From NCBI GenBank assembly GCA_958450325.1, contig OY288256.1, positions 17,330,557 through 17,394,556 of the forward strand: a stretch of DNA of 64,000 nt. The letters run 5' to 3'. Source of the stretch: Agrostemma githago (taxonomy: Eukaryota > Streptophyta > Magnoliopsida > Caryophyllales > Caryophyllaceae). Positions 23,524 to 36,700 of this stretch are shown piece after piece. Position numbers and translations under genes: made by a program. How positions within the stretch are numbered: position 1 is the stretch's first letter; every line of letters begins with the position of its first letter. The notes beneath the pieces were generated by a model. It ran no database searches, had not been told where the DNA came from, and worked only from the letters and a program-made list of their open reading frames with translations.

Positions 23524-26020
23524 CCTCCTCCCAACCTCCCCACCTACCCTTGCACCTATCATAAGACCCATACACTTAATATACATACATTCATCTCATT
23601 TTCTCTTCACTATGCACCGAGTTTCACATCAAATCCCACCTCCTTATACCAATGTAAGCTTACTTCTTCAACCATGCAACCTTATCGAGAATGAAGAGGA
23701 ATAGTAATGACGAAGACTAGCTATGTGCCGATATCGAACATTGAGACGATGGAGCGAGTGAGTTGCTAGCTGATTGGTACGACAACTATCCTTTCTTTTC
23801 CGTCTTTTATTGCTTGTCTTCCTTTGTATGTTCCTTTCCACTTTTTTGTGTCATGGTGGCCCTCGGGGCCTTGGTAGTCATTGATCCCGACTCTCGATGA
23901 CGTGACTACATCGAGAGTCATTTCAAAATCCAAATTTGCAAGTATTTTCACTTTTTCTTTAATTCCTTTTTCTTTTGTTAGGATTTAGTCGGATTCGGGC
24001 GGAATTTGGGCTAGGTGACTTGATTACACCTAGTCCTCCCCTCCCATTTCCTTTTATTTCCTTCTTTTTATTTCTTCCCCCATCCATATTTTTTCTCGTC
24101 TCGGTCCATGGTGACTTGACTACACCCCGGCCGGACACATTCTACCCTTTTCTCCGCTTTTATTTTTGATTTTTAGCTTTATTTTCGTAGTTTCTCCTCT
24201 TTTTTTAGTGCCTCCATGCACTACGATCGAGCATGAGGACATTGCTCGGTTTAAGTGTGGGGGAGCGATATCCTAGTGTAGATTAGTCTATTTTCGTCTT
24301 TTTTCTAAAAAATCTTAAAAATCCCTAAAAATTTGAAAAATTTCACAAAAATCAAAAAAAAAGTTTTCTTTTGTGTGTTTTCCTTTTGTGTCGTTGTGTC
24401 GTATATTTGTTGTGTTTTGCGTGTTTGCCTCCCTTTTTTCTTGTAGGTCGTCTAATCACCGTTAACTTTGGAGGGCTTTCAAGACATCCGGTAACATCTT
24501 TTATCCCTTTTTCCTCTTTGTCTCTTGTGAAGTCTGGAGGAGATTTGTGATGATGTGCGCTCGGGTAGAGCTTTGTAGAGTTTGAGGTTGATTGGATTGC
24601 TTATTTGGATGTTTCGGGGTGGTGTTTGTTTTGTTTGTATGTTTGTTCTCTTCTTCTCTTATTTTGTTTTGTTTTGTTGTGTGTGTCTCATTTTCTTTCA
24701 TCCTTGTCGTATTTTTTTTAATTTGTGTTTAATGTGTAAAAAGGTTTTCGAAAACCCGGTTTTGAGGCTAGTGTGCAAGTGTTTACTTTCCCTTTCTAGT
24801 AGTATGAATCGAGACTTGGACTTTAGTCTAGTAGAATGACCCTAAATCAATAGTTTTGTTGGTCTTTTACCTTGAGTCCACCTAGTCTACTAGGGATTTA
24901 CTACGGGATTTGCATTTTGACCATTATGACCACCCACGGTGTGAAAAGGCCTTGGTTGCCGAGTCCCGTCCCTTAGGTGACCGTGTTCGAAATTTCTTTG
25001 AATAGTCCAAGTTTCTCCCCTTTTTGTGGGTTTGAAGGGAAAGCGCGCTCCCGACATACCCATTCCCCTACCTCCTACACATATCCACAAAATAAGTCGC
25101 AAAATGTAGAAATCTCTTTCTTAGTTGCAAAAAGAAGTGCCTACAACACAAAAATCTAGCCAAAAGGGCAAAAAAAGAAAAGAAAATGAAAGAAAGAAAA
25201 GAAAGAAGAAAAAGAAAAAGGCACAACAAATGAAAAACAAAATACAAAAGAAGAAAAAGAAATGGCATAGCAACACAAAAGCAAAAATGCAAAAGAAAGA
25301 AGATGCCAAAGAAAATATCTCACAAAAAGAATCCCCACCTCTCAAAAATAAGTCTTTTTCCGATCGTTACCGTGAAGAGCCTACCAAAGGACCGAGTCCC
25401 TAGGAAGGATGATAGCGGTAATGATCGGTCTTCCCTCATTTTGCAATCATATCCACCTTTTTACTCGGACTAGTTGGGCGATTTTGAGCATGGGACGACC
25501 CTCTTGGCTCATCGCTAAAGGGGGCGGGGTCTCACTTACCTACAGTGTCGACTAACACCGTGGTTCATCATTTTTCCATCCCGCCGATCGTCCCGTAGTA
25601 CGTTCTTAGAAGGTTAGGAGGAACCTAGGTAAGTTACCAACGTTTTTATTGCTTTGTTGTCGTACTATTAGGGTTTAGTTCATATCGGTTTGTATTATTA
25701 GTTCGGGAACGTTGTCACTTGCCTTGAGTCCTAAACCGGTGCTTCTTTCACCGCTTTGTAGAGGGAAGCGGTATTTATTTCTTTTTGGGTGCAACCGATT
25801 ACTTGTTTGTTTGTATGTTTGTTTGTTTGTGTGTTTTTGTGTCCGGTTGCATCCACAGTTTTGTCGCAAGACCTTACTTGCCTTGCGGAGTGCACTTTTC
25901 CTCTAAGTGTACTCGCGTGAGTTGAAAGGGCGTAGGGTGCGCTAATACCCGCTTGGTTAGTAGTCTAGTTTCTTTTAGTTTAGTAGTTAGTTGGTGCTTA
26001 CTCGAGGGCGAGTAACGGTT
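23524..26020 (+). other. Non-coding 3' region of the gag-protease element
   Basis: This occupies the place where an env-like region would lie in a full Athila element. No long ORF is present. A purine-rich stretch (25160-25290) gives spurious Lys-rich and Phe-rich ORFs on the two strands. AGCATGAGGACATTGCTCGG followed by a polypurine-like tract lies at about 24229-24265. Confidence 0.6.
24253..24265 (+). other. Internal copy of the polypurine tract
   Basis: AAGTGTGGGGGAG here is identical over 13 bases to the terminal tract at 26021-26033. It could act as a central priming site or be a leftover of duplication. Confidence 0.5.
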
Positions 26021-26034
26021 AAGTGTGGGGGAGT
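26021..26034 (+). other. Terminal polypurine tract
   Basis: AAGTGTGGGGGAGT lies directly before the TG of the 3' LTR at 26035. Confidence 0.8.
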
Positions 26035-27678
26035 TGATAAGTGTAGTTTGTAGTGCCTAATTTGTTGTGTTTGGTCCCGGTTTCTCTTGTGAGCGATTTC
26101 TGGGCTACTTATACTTCTTCTAGTTCGTTTTAGGTTCCCAAGACCATTCATGGAGAATTGGAACGATTCCGACTTTTCCTACACTTTTGGAGCCAACGAA
26201 GAGAAGGAACGATCACTCGGTGCCTTAGATTCGATCCCGAGATCTTGGGACCCATTTCCGAGCCCCTTAGACTCGATCTCGAGCCCCGAAAATCGATGAG
26301 AAGCCCATGAGAAGCAAGAAGGGACCTTAGAGATCATATTGGAGGCCTACAAGACCCTTCCCGGGCGGGAAGAGTAGCCTTCCCGGTCGGGAAGGAGTGC
26401 GTGAAAAGTACAGGTGTTGTTGTGTCATCCCGAGCGGGAAGGAAGCTTCCCGACCGGGAAGGGTGTGTCATCCCGACCGGGATCATTCCTTCTCGACCGG
26501 GATCACTCCTTCCCGGCCGGGAAGGAACAGTTGTAGCCGCGTGACTTCTTTTCTTCTCCTTCACTCTTGTAACCTTATAAATACTCCTCCCTTGTATTGT
26601 TTAAGCATCTTAGATTCCTCTACATTATTCTAAACCCTAGATAGACTTCCTCCTCTCATTAGCTTAATCTTTTCTTTAAACTTTTGTTAATCTTAAATTA
26701 ATCCTAGTAATTAGTCTTGTATTAAGAAGATTCTTGAAGATTATATTCATCCAATATTGACAACCTTGGGAGATTTATTTGGGTTTTTCTTATTAATGCA
26801 AGTTCTCATATTTTCATCCCCTTTGTAGTTGGTATAATCTCTTTTCTCTTGTTCTTTGTTTAATTCTTCAAGTTTCAATCTTTACATATTGTTCATTGTT
26901 CTTGTTAGTTCATAATGAATGTTTTGTTGTTTATGTTGATTTCTCTTGATAGTGTTAGATTTAGTTTCATTATGTGTGAGTAGACTCTTTGTGGGGTTAG
27001 TAGGGGGATTAAGTGTGGATTATGGGTACTTAGGGTTTGATTAAGGGAAAAGGTGGAATCTTTGTTACTAGTCACATGTTGAGCACTCCATGTGTTTGTT
27101 GAATTGATTGTTTGAGTTGTAGTGGTCATGCTTCTCATGCTTGTTTTCATCCTCTCATTTTGTGATCGATTTGTGGTTGAATTCTTGTGTATTGGGTAAT
27201 ACTTTGCATGAGTATTCGGGTCTAGTCTTTGACACGAGAGTGCGGACTTAGGCTTTGACGCGAGAGCGCGGACCGACCTTAGTCACTAGGAGAAACCTAC
27301 ACCCTTGACCTCCCAATTATTCTACTACACTTATGAACCCAAATTAACCCTACAGGGCCTACACCTTCCCATATTTGATTTCTCTATCTCTTTAGTCGAT
27401 CATTTTTCTAGTTTATTTGTTTAGTTAATCTTAGTTGTTCCAATTAGTACATGTTATATCTAGTTCATTGCTAGTATAGTTTCATCCCTCTTCACCATCA
27501 TAAGTTTGTCAATTCTCTTCTCTTTGTGTTGTGTTGGTAATTTAGTCTTGTTTGTGAGTAGACCCTGGTCTAGACACCCATATAACCGTCTCCGTGGATA
27601 TCGACCCGACTTACCCTAGCTACTAGTTAGGTATAGTTGGTATACTTGATCGGTAGGACCCACGGCAATTCCCTACCA
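26035..27678 (+). repeat. 3' LTR of the gag-protease element
   Basis: It matches 17671-19267 throughout, with small differences. The segment after the first 20 bases (TTGTTGTGTTTGGTCCCGG) is missing or altered in the 5' LTR. An additional TCTCG-AC-CGGGA unit is present near 26493-26504. The GCACG duplication follows at 27679. Confidence 0.92.
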
Positions 27679-27683
27679 GCACG

Positions 27684-28830
27684 AGATTGGAGTTAAATAT
27701 ATTTATGTCTAACAAAATAAGAAAGTTGCAAAAGATTGACATCAGATTCATTTATTTTTGCGACTTTTATCAATATATGCTATTTTAAGTCAAGTACGCT
27801 TCGGGTTTGGGGAATATTAGTTCGAATGAGTTTTGATCATAAATTTCTTTAAGTGGAAGGTCAAAAAATAGGCGTACATGTATGTTATAATACTTAAAAA
27901 TAAGTTGAATAAATAAATAATCAATGAAAAACTTCTAAAATGAGAGTATTTTTATGAGAAAATAAAAAAGTACTCCCTCCGTATCTATATGTTAGTCCAC
28001 TATTTTTAATATTATATTAAAAGTGGACGAACATATAGATACGGAGGGAGTACTTTGTATTTAAGTATGGTCAATCGGTTCATGTATAATATGTTATATT
28101 AATTTAGTTCGATGTGGATTGGATCGGGTTTTGAGTATTACTCAAGTTAACCATATCAGGTGCTTGATCTGTCAATCATATCGGGTATTCGATCATTTAT
28201 CAATACAAATTCATCTACTTCGGTTTTGCTATCAAAACAAAGAAATTATTCTTCTATCAAATCTGTGATACCCTCTTTCATCCTAAATTTCTCTATTCAA
28301 ACGCATCATAAAGGTCAAACACAACTCAAAAATGAGGGTTGAAGTGCCAAAATAAAATAACACACGCAAAAGAATCATTACATGCAGCCACAACAACAAA
28401 TGTCGTTTAGAATTGGAAGGTAAAAAAGAACTATAACATATCAACTATAACAATTTATAAACTATTCTAAACAATGTGTATGGAAAACCAAAAGAAGACG
28501 ATTAAGGTCAACTTTTATTAAGCAAGAACAACAAACTCATCGATAGATTAGAAGAGCAAAAACAAAGAAGATACAAGCACAAGAATAATAATATATGACA
28601 CATCCCACTATTTGTATAATCTCATGTACAAAAATTGGAAAGCAAAAAAAACAATTTTTTGTATTTTCTTATCAAACCGTAATGAAAAAAGTTCTGCTTG
28701 CTTAGACGTATGTGTGTATAATGATCAAAACACTAAAGTATAAACAATCAGCTTAACCGATACAAACTAAGGACAAAAATTAAAAAGAAAAAATTTACAA
28801 ATCTAACAAAATATAAAAAGCAAACATAGA
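27684..28830. other. AT-rich intergenic stretch, probably part of a Helitron
   Basis: AT-rich, no supported genes. It ends in the Helitron terminus at 28831-28860 and may be largely that element's body. Its 5' end was not found. Confidence 0.4.
27973..28050. mobile_element. Short Stowaway-like MITE, near-perfect hairpin
   Basis: A 78-bp palindrome-like element, CTCCCTCCGTATCTATATGT and its complement at the other end, with TA on both sides (27971-27972 and 28051-28052). Almost the whole element folds into one stem. Confidence 0.85.
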
Positions 28831-28860
28831 CTCGTGCGGTGCACGGGTATGACAACTAGT
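28831..28860 (+). mobile_element. Helitron 3' terminus
   Basis: A hairpin with arms CTCGTGC and GCACGGG (one G-T pair) and a 3-base loop is followed by CTAGT at 28856-28860. It resembles the termini at 15693 and 36552. Confidence 0.65.
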
Positions 28861-28879
28861 TTATTTTATTAAATAGACA

Positions 28880-30250
28880 CGAAATAGAAATGTACACAGA
28901 TACAGGCGCCTGATCAGGTGAGGCGACTCTGAATTGAGAGGCCTGGTTACAAGCGTTTCAGTTCAAGGAAGCCAGGACCGGTCACGAGTACGTTTCAAAT
29001 TTGTTGGTTATTTACGTTTTACATATTTTGATTAGTGCCTTAACATGTGATTCCATCGTACAAACGATTAAACATGCGAAATGTAAGTAAATCAACTACA
29101 TGAGTGTTATACCCTCAGATTTTGCACAAAACGATTAAAAACGATGCGTAGACGATAAAGAACGATTCTAATAACGACTACTCAGATTTAATGTTTTAGT
29201 TAAGGATTAAAGTTGTGGAATTTACGTACATTGAACGATTTGGTCTAGGGGATACGGTCGGGCATGCACATTATTGATAGGAACCAAGCTATGAGCTCAG
29301 GTTGCACACATTGTTTGGAAAAGCTCGTGTGCGTGTCAGTTTGGTGGATTATTAATCTGTTTGCCTAACAAAATCGAAATGCATAAATAAAGATCCTTGT
29401 GAAATCGAATAGAAAGTAGTAACCTAGTGACGAAATCGACTTGATTAAGACGATTGGTTGCTAAATAACGTCTCTTAAAGTCTTGAATTACGATACCATT
29501 GTCATATTCGAATTATTCGATTAGAAATCGTTTAATTCGTCTAATTTACTAATGATCTTTAATCTGCGCCAATTTTGAACTTATTCCGAAAAGTTCGGGA
29601 TTCGTTTGCAATGCCGAATTAATATGTTTTTTTGGCGTTTTTAATGTTCGATTCAGGGAATTGTGAGTTTGTTCGGAAATGTTATGAACTTGCTCGTCGT
29701 AAGAGTTGTTGTTTGTGTGTGTCTAATTCGTCGAGAGAATGACTGTATTTATAGTGTTTTTTAGATTAAAATCAGGGCATAAGCGCCTGGCAGGCTGGCA
29801 TGAGGCGACTCGCCCTATGAGGCGCCTTGGTCTAGGGTTAGAGCACCTGGCATGGGCTGGCTGAGCTGTTATGTGCTGCAACTCGCAATACTTTCCTAAA
29901 TCACGGGATGTGTAATTATGGATATCGACATGATGTTCCGTAATATCTAGACGCGCGGTTAGGTTTAGGGTTTGGGATGTTGGGCTTGGCTTTCGAGGTT
30001 TGACTTTGCATTTCGAGGCCGATTTAGGGTCCCAGAGCCGTAATTGACTCTGCTTAGTGACGACGTAACCGTACGACTCGACTAAGATCGTGTAAAGGTT
30101 GAATTAATATTTACGACTAGTATTTTGAACCGAACTATAGAAAATCATCTAAAATATCGTAAAATCACAACACGTTACCGTCCAATCATGATGTTGGGTG
30201 GCGACTGACGACTCAAAACAGATACCCAGCACAAATCGGAGTGTACAAAT
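28880..30250 (-). repeat. Probable decayed LTR fragment with AGGCG/CGCCT motifs
   Basis: No coding sequence. On the minus strand a TATA-like box (plus strand 29746-29753) lies about 50 bases downstream of AGGCG-ACT-CGCCC (29803-29815) and AGGCGCCT (29820-29827). A related motif, CAGGCGCCTG, lies at 28903-28912, and a partial copy near 16736. The layout matches the LTR promoters in this window, but no LTR pair, primer site or coding region was found. Confidence 0.35.
29746..29827 (-). promoter_or_regulatory. Promoter-like block on the minus strand
   Basis: TATAAATA (minus strand, 29753-29746) is preceded by two GC-rich palindromes at 29803-29827. The spacing is close to that in the gag-protease element. 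Evidence is positional only. Confidence 0.35.
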
Positions 30251-30299
30251 ATTTAATCTAAAACATTTTTAATGGCAGACCTGCATCCGAAAAGTGAAA

Positions 30300-30764
30300 A
30301 ACCAGAAGTAGGAAGTGTAGAAGAGTAGAAGAAGCGTCCGTCCAATAACGCCCCTGCTCACTGCTAACCGACCGACCGTCCGTCGTCCGTTCGTCGCACC
30401 GTGCACTGCGTCTCTGTCGTTCATATTTCTCCAAGGTTTGATATTTAAGTGTTTGATTCCTAGACTAGATCTGAATTGATTTGGCGATGAAACTGAATCG
30501 TAAAGTTGGGGTTTTGGATTGTAAGTTTACTTGATTCATAGGGCCTGATTGTTTATAACAATTGAGGTGTATAGTATCGTGTATTCGGATGGAATCTCAG
30601 ATGGTGAGATTCTATGGAGTGGTGGAGTAGAGAGATAATTGTGGGACTGGGTTGGTTAGCTTTAAGTCGGAGACAGTTTAATAATATCGATTAAAGTCTC
30701 GAGTGTGAAGCCGCCCTGTCTTAACCTTGTTGATTTCATATAGGGGGAAAATTAGAAGCTAAGA
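30300..30764 (+). promoter_or_regulatory. 5' leader of EMC2 with probable leader intron
   Basis: The stretch before the EMC2 start codon is GC-richer around 30340-30425. It shows a likely leader intron from 30437 (AAG|GTTTGA) to 30743 (CATATAG), leaving about 20 bases before the ATG at 30765. A GC-rich, CG-containing leader with an intron suits a constitutively expressed gene. The transcription start is not visible. Confidence 0.5.
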
Positions 30765-33700
30765 ATGGTGACCATATTGGATGAAGCAGAGTTGAGGAGA
30801 TTAGAGTCACAAGTAGAACATGGTGGAGGTGGTGCTTGGGAGTACCTTTCTTTGATCCGCAAGCTCAAAGCGAGGCGTTCTGATCAAGTTTTAAAGCACG
30901 GTTTGGTCATCCTTAATGACCCCAAACAACGATCTGCCCTTGGGGATGAAGGTAACTTCTTCACATCAATCCACCTTTTTACTCTACTATTTTGTTTGAT
31001 TTCAATTTCAATTCAATGCTCAATATTTGTTGTGGAAATTTGCTTAGATCTTGTTTTTAGGGGAATCATTTGATTTTTGGGGTTGTGTTGACTTGTGCCA
31101 TTAATGGAATAATGGGTATTCTGGTAATTTAAATCAGTCAATTGAGCTCCCCTTGTGTAAAGATGTCGAGGGTCTACTTATTAGTAGTGGTGGTGATGGT
31201 GGTGCGGTTTATGGTGGGATGTATTCTAGTGTATTGTATGAAGGGGTTTCCAAGGTATTGATTCTGATTTTGTTTTCCTTTAGAAATTGACGTGTCGTGT
31301 GTAGCTGTAATTGTTCCAATCCCAGTATTTCAGGTGGAGGCTAGTTACTCTTTTGGACTCGATCTAATTGCTCCAATATTAGCGTTTTGAGTTGATTGTG
31401 ATGGAGGATGTATATGAATTGAGTTGAGCTTCTGTGGTGTAAAGATCATATCTTTCTGGTTGTATTAATCTGCATCTATCTGGAAAACTGGGAATTCGAT
31501 TGATAAGGGTACTGCCGTTCAAAATATGGAAAATTTATTCTAGAATCCCATAAACATTCATCAAGTACACATTGAATGCATTAATAAACATGGATGATAA
31601 AGCATTGAAAGAAAATGAACTAGTAACATCCACCCTTTAATTTTCCTCTTCATTTTGTCATTACCTCTATCTCCATTTACATTCCAAGTTTGTTTCCCAT
31701 TTAACCTTCCTCTTAAATCTGGTGTAAAGTCTTTGAAACCCAATTGCACACACCAAGAAAAATAAAGAGAAAGAGAAAAGAGGAGGAAGATTAGTAGCAA
31801 AACGAGAAACTCATTCCATTGTCGTGCTCTTCACCGTGTGAGCAATACTCATCGTTTTCATTAGTGTCAGTTAACTGTATTGATGTTTTTTCTTAGTGCC
31901 TGTTTTTCTTCTCATTGCATTGACATAGATGCTTTCCGCGCCATTTAATTAACAATGGCTTGATTGCTTTGCAGAATGGACGTTATTTGAGCAAGTTGCC
32001 GTCGCCGCCATGGACTGTAACTCCCTTGACACTGCAGGGGTATGTTAAACTCTTTGTTCAATTTTTGTGCTGATTACTTTCTTGATGCTCAAGTTAGTCT
32101 GCTCCCCATATCCTTACCTCACTTCTTATGGCATCGCACTTGGAAAAGGGAGAAAGAGACATTTTCCATTTATGCAATGTACTATTGTAGTATTATATAA
32201 GCATTGTCGTAGTTCTTTAAAGGCATCTTCTGTCGTATGGTACTCACCCCCGAGACTATCTCTGATGACCCATAAAAAACCTTATGTCGACCAACTACTG
32301 TCTACTAAATCACACTATAATAACTAGGGAGTGCAATATATTCTGTGATCTATTTTGTTTTATTCTATTTTTCTTAGTAGCCAAAGAACTGTAACTATAA
32401 GTTTAGAACTTTTCCTTAACGTGTGACGGAAAGTGTCCAGTCATAACTTGTAAGTGTGTGGCTTGAGAGTTGAGAACATGGGGTAGAAGGAAAATAGGAA
32501 ATATGTTGCAAATTAGCTTCCCCTGTGAGTTTACTAGCTAGTAATGGTGGTGGTGGTTGTTTTCGTTCTTAACATGAAATAATAAATGGGTTGGTTGATT
32601 TACATGGTTGTTGCTTTATTTCTGTAGGAATGCATTAAGGTGCTGAGCAAGAAATTTCCGGAGAGCAAAAGAGTTGGTGAGTTTGCTTTTACTCGATCAA
32701 TATTTGTCTAGATTTGAGAAAAAGTAGAATATTGCAGAGAACTGCTTATGTTGCCGAATGGAGGTATCCTTTAAAAAAACTTAGCCCTGGTCAATCTCGA
32801 TACTCGGTTTTTAAATCATTTGTATGTCTTTGCTGCTGTTTGTTACTTACCAGAATAGTAGTGTTATGCTAATGAGGTTATTGAGCACTATATAACTCTG
32901 ACACACTTAGGTGCCTTGTCGCGTGATGAGATGTATCGTGTCCAACACGAGACAGCACTTCGACACTTCACTTTAGACTAAAAAAATGAAAATTTCGCCA
33001 AAATAGCTGCATCCGACACTCCGACCGTGTCGGAGAGTCAGAGTACCAGAGATTGAGCATTATGACGTAAATTGGTTATCGTGCTCATGTTCACAAGTTT
33101 TGGGCTATTACTGTTGGTCATGGTTACTTGGTTAGGTACCTTTGACTTTCAGGTCGTGTCTTTTAACTTGGAACCTCTAAAGTTCACCTGGAAAGTCTAA
33201 GACTTCACTTCATTTTCCTGTCCTATCGTAAGATTTCCTTGCTTAACTTTTATATCCCTGTTTGCGACTTCACTATTCCACGTGAAGAGTTTTTTTGGAA
33301 GTTTTGGTTAGTTATGACTTATTATGACTTCAGTTGTTGACTAAACTGTGTTTTTTCTTTTATTTGTTATTTTCTTTTGTGTAACGTGTTGATATGTTGT
33401 TGGAGGAACCATGTTTTTATTGTGGAATCCTTTTTTTTGGCTATGAAAGGCGGTTGGTGAGTGATAAAAACATTTTATCCTCCGTAGTGAGAACAGTGAT
33501 AGTGTCTTGTTCAGTTGGAATCAATCTCTACTAGGAGCTTACTGGTCCTAATATAATTAAATTGGCCAAGGAACTGTAGAAATATTTAGATGGATCAGTT
33601 TATCGAGCATGAAAAATTCATTTTCATCGTCTAACACTCTGCATGACAGTAATTAGAAATCAAGTTATGGTGGGTTCTTTGTGTCAGAATGCTTAAGTTA

Positions 33701-36700
33701 ATGGAACTACCCACCTCTTTAAGATATTTACTGACCATTTACTGACCACCTTCACACTCTCACTGTATTCGCCGGACCACCAGCACCTCAAGCTAACTAG
33801 TGAAAGACCTCCACAACCACTCCGCTATCGCCGAGATTCAACCGATCACCACCTCAAGCTTGATGACAACCATCATTTGATGCCTATAAGTTCGGAGAAC
33901 ACGATGGCGGTGGTATATTCAGATGATATGCTAGGTTTCGAGGTTATAAGCCTATACTGGGTTTCGAGGTTATACAGATGATATACTGAGTTTCAGATGT
34001 TGTACTGGGTTTCAGTACATGATAAGATTAACTTCAATCTTACATGATTAATAGCGTTGAAGATAATGGCCATAAAATTTTTTGGGGAGATATTCACGTG
34101 CCACATTTTGAGCGACTTTTAAGTGTAGCTATCATTTGGAATGTCGGCAGGAGTATTACCCGTCAAGTCTGTCGGGTTTAGGTGTTTAGCTGACACTGTT
34201 TGAAACGAGTCTGAGGCTGTGTCATGTGCACTGGATATTCCATGTCGAGCTTGATAGGCGCTCTACGCAGTAATATGATACATGTCGACTTTAAATTAAC
34301 TGTCTACAATATGCTGGCATATTATAAAATTGTGCCACTTGCAAACTGCTGTTGACGTTATATTGTCGGTTACCTAAGTTAATGATGTGAAAGTACGTTA
34401 TATTATTGTTCTTATATCTTATACCTGCTACCTTGTTACAGGTAAGCTACAGGCACTTTTACTTGAAGCAAAGGGTTGCTGGGAGGAGGCAGAAATGGCT
34501 TATTCAAGCCTTTTAGAGGCTGATGCACTTGATCAAGTAAAGTTTTAATCTCTTTTTAGTTTAACCACCAAAACTTTGTTGTGAGTTCAGCATTTTCATA
34601 GCTTTTTTCTTAGTCAATTATTGGCTGTGCATACACTCAAATGCATCAGTTGGTCTCTGCTCTTCACCTTACATCTAACAAACACTACCCACGTCCTAAA
34701 TTTTCGTTGTTTTTGATTGTTTGACATTTTCTGAAGTTACTCCAGATGTTTTTAATGTTTGATAAAAACGAATTGTTATTTGTGAACCTAGGAGTTACTC
34801 ATCATTAACTCAAGCAGTGACGGCATGGTTTTTAACATAGGCCAAGGCACCAATACGTGACAGAGTTATCAAGGCTTTAGAAATCATCATAGCCACATTT
34901 TGCCACACATTGAGTCAATATTGGCCACATGTAGTGAGATTAGGCTGCGAGCAGCCGGGATACCATAACTGAAATCAAAACCGAAATTTAATCCTATGAG
35001 TGGCAGACAGACTAATGGTTTTCCACTTTGAGTACTATGCAGCTTACATATTGTCTATGAAGTTGTGTCCTGACTACTTCCTATGAATCTTAATGTCGAG
35101 TGGAATGTCTATGGTGACTTATATTAACTGTATTTCTATGTAGGTGATCCATAAAAGGAGAGTAGCCATGGCAAAGGCTCAAGGGGATATCCTCAAAGCT
35201 ATTGACTGGCTTAACAAATATCTTGATATGTATGATACATATAACATATCCAAGTAATTTGGTACCAAACAATTGAAATATATTGCCGATGTCTTACGAA
35301 ACTAATGTTCTTATATATTGCATGTTTGTAGATTTATGGCCGATCATGAAGCATGGAGGGAGCTTGCGGAAATTTATGTCTCTTTGCAGATGTACGCCAT
35401 CTTTATTTTCTTATTTTTGCCTTAATGTTTGGGATCGATTTCTTGTGTTCATAACCTTTTGTTATATAACCAGGTATAAACAAGCTGCTTTCTGTTATGA
35501 GGAGTTGATATTATCTCAACCAACAGTTGTTTTGTATCACCTTGCCTATGCTGATGTAAGCACCTATTAGTACTTTTGCTGTAAACTACACCAACTTGTT
35601 GGTTTTAGGTGTTTACTGGGTGAAATTATTGAATCTGGATGCTGTCGGGTGAGCTGGTATTTGTCCATATGTTTCAGTCAACTTCTTATCTTGTATTTTA
35701 TCTCTCGTTACTTAGGTGCTTTACACGCTCGGAGGATTGGAAAATATTCAAACAGCCAAGAAATACTATGCTTCCACTATAGACTTAAGCGGGGGGAAAA
35801 GCACTAGAGCGTTGTATGGCATATGCCTGGTAATACTTTCCTTGTCCCTTTACTCTTTTTTTCCATATTCCACTTTGTATATTCCGGGGCCTGGAGTAGA
35901 GTATATGTTTCTTCTTGAGTACCACGACAATGTAGTTTCTGGAGGAGAGGACGATGTCCTCAATTATAGTTTCTAGAGTATAGATGGGTAAAGTTAGATG
36001 GGCCTGGAGAATAGTTTCTAGAGTATAGATGGGTAAAGTTAACATGTCGTCAATTATTCCCCATCTAATCAAACAGTTTACACGTTCCATTTTAGCCCAT
36101 AGTATTAAATGGATTACATTTTCTTTTTAGGCACATTTTGTATGGAGTATGGATGTTGAACTCCATAACCCACCTAAACTTTGCTTAAGTAAAGAATTGC
36201 TCCATTAACAGTCATGAAGCTATCGTAAGGGAGGGTCACTTTCGCAATAATCATGGCCTCTTAAGACCCGCAAAAGCTAGGTTACTTCCAAGTTACCGTA
36301 ATTTTTAAAGGGACACCCATCTATAATTTCCTGAAAAAAACGAGCGCAGAGGGGATGATGTCTTCGGGGCAGGGCAGTAGGGATATAGGCTCTCCAATGG
36401 TCCATATTCTCTGACTCGGAGCTAGACTGCTTCTCACACCTAACGTGGATAAAGCTCCCATGAACACACTCATCCTATCGACAGCCAAGTACTACCTACC
36501 CACTTTGGCTTTATTGGACGTAAAAATGGGAGAGTGATGTCATAATAGTCAACTAGTTCAGGCCCGTGCAAATTGCACGGCTTATATTAGAAATAAATTT
36601 ATCAATAAATAAATTAATAATAAATTTTATTTAAATTGACATGTCAATTTATGTTAATTTTTTATAGTTATCACTTATCAGATAACTATAATATCATTTT

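Larger units (their letters stand above)
17671..27678 (+). mobile_element. Complete gag-protease-only Athila-like LTR element
   Basis: The LTRs start with TGATAAGTGTA and end near CTACCA. They are flanked by an identical 5-bp duplication, GCACG (17666-17670 and 27679-27683). An Athila-type primer site follows the 5' LTR and a polypurine tract precedes the 3' LTR. The interior has gag and retropepsin similar to the Athila-type element at 56326, but no reverse transcriptase, RNase H or integrase. The space after protease is filled by a short unrecognised extension and about 3 kb of non-coding sequence. It is a non-autonomous element that would need proteins from an Athila relative. Confidence 0.92.

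Noticed and set aside
23191..23694. ORFs reading repeated IPVGM or HPDRE-type peptides
   Set aside because: Translations of the TCCCG-NN-CGGGA palindromes on the two strands, in the non-coding tail of the element.
25125..25403. Lys-rich ORF on plus and Phe-rich ORFs on minus strand
   Set aside because: A long purine-rich tract produces both; no start context, domain or conservation evidence.
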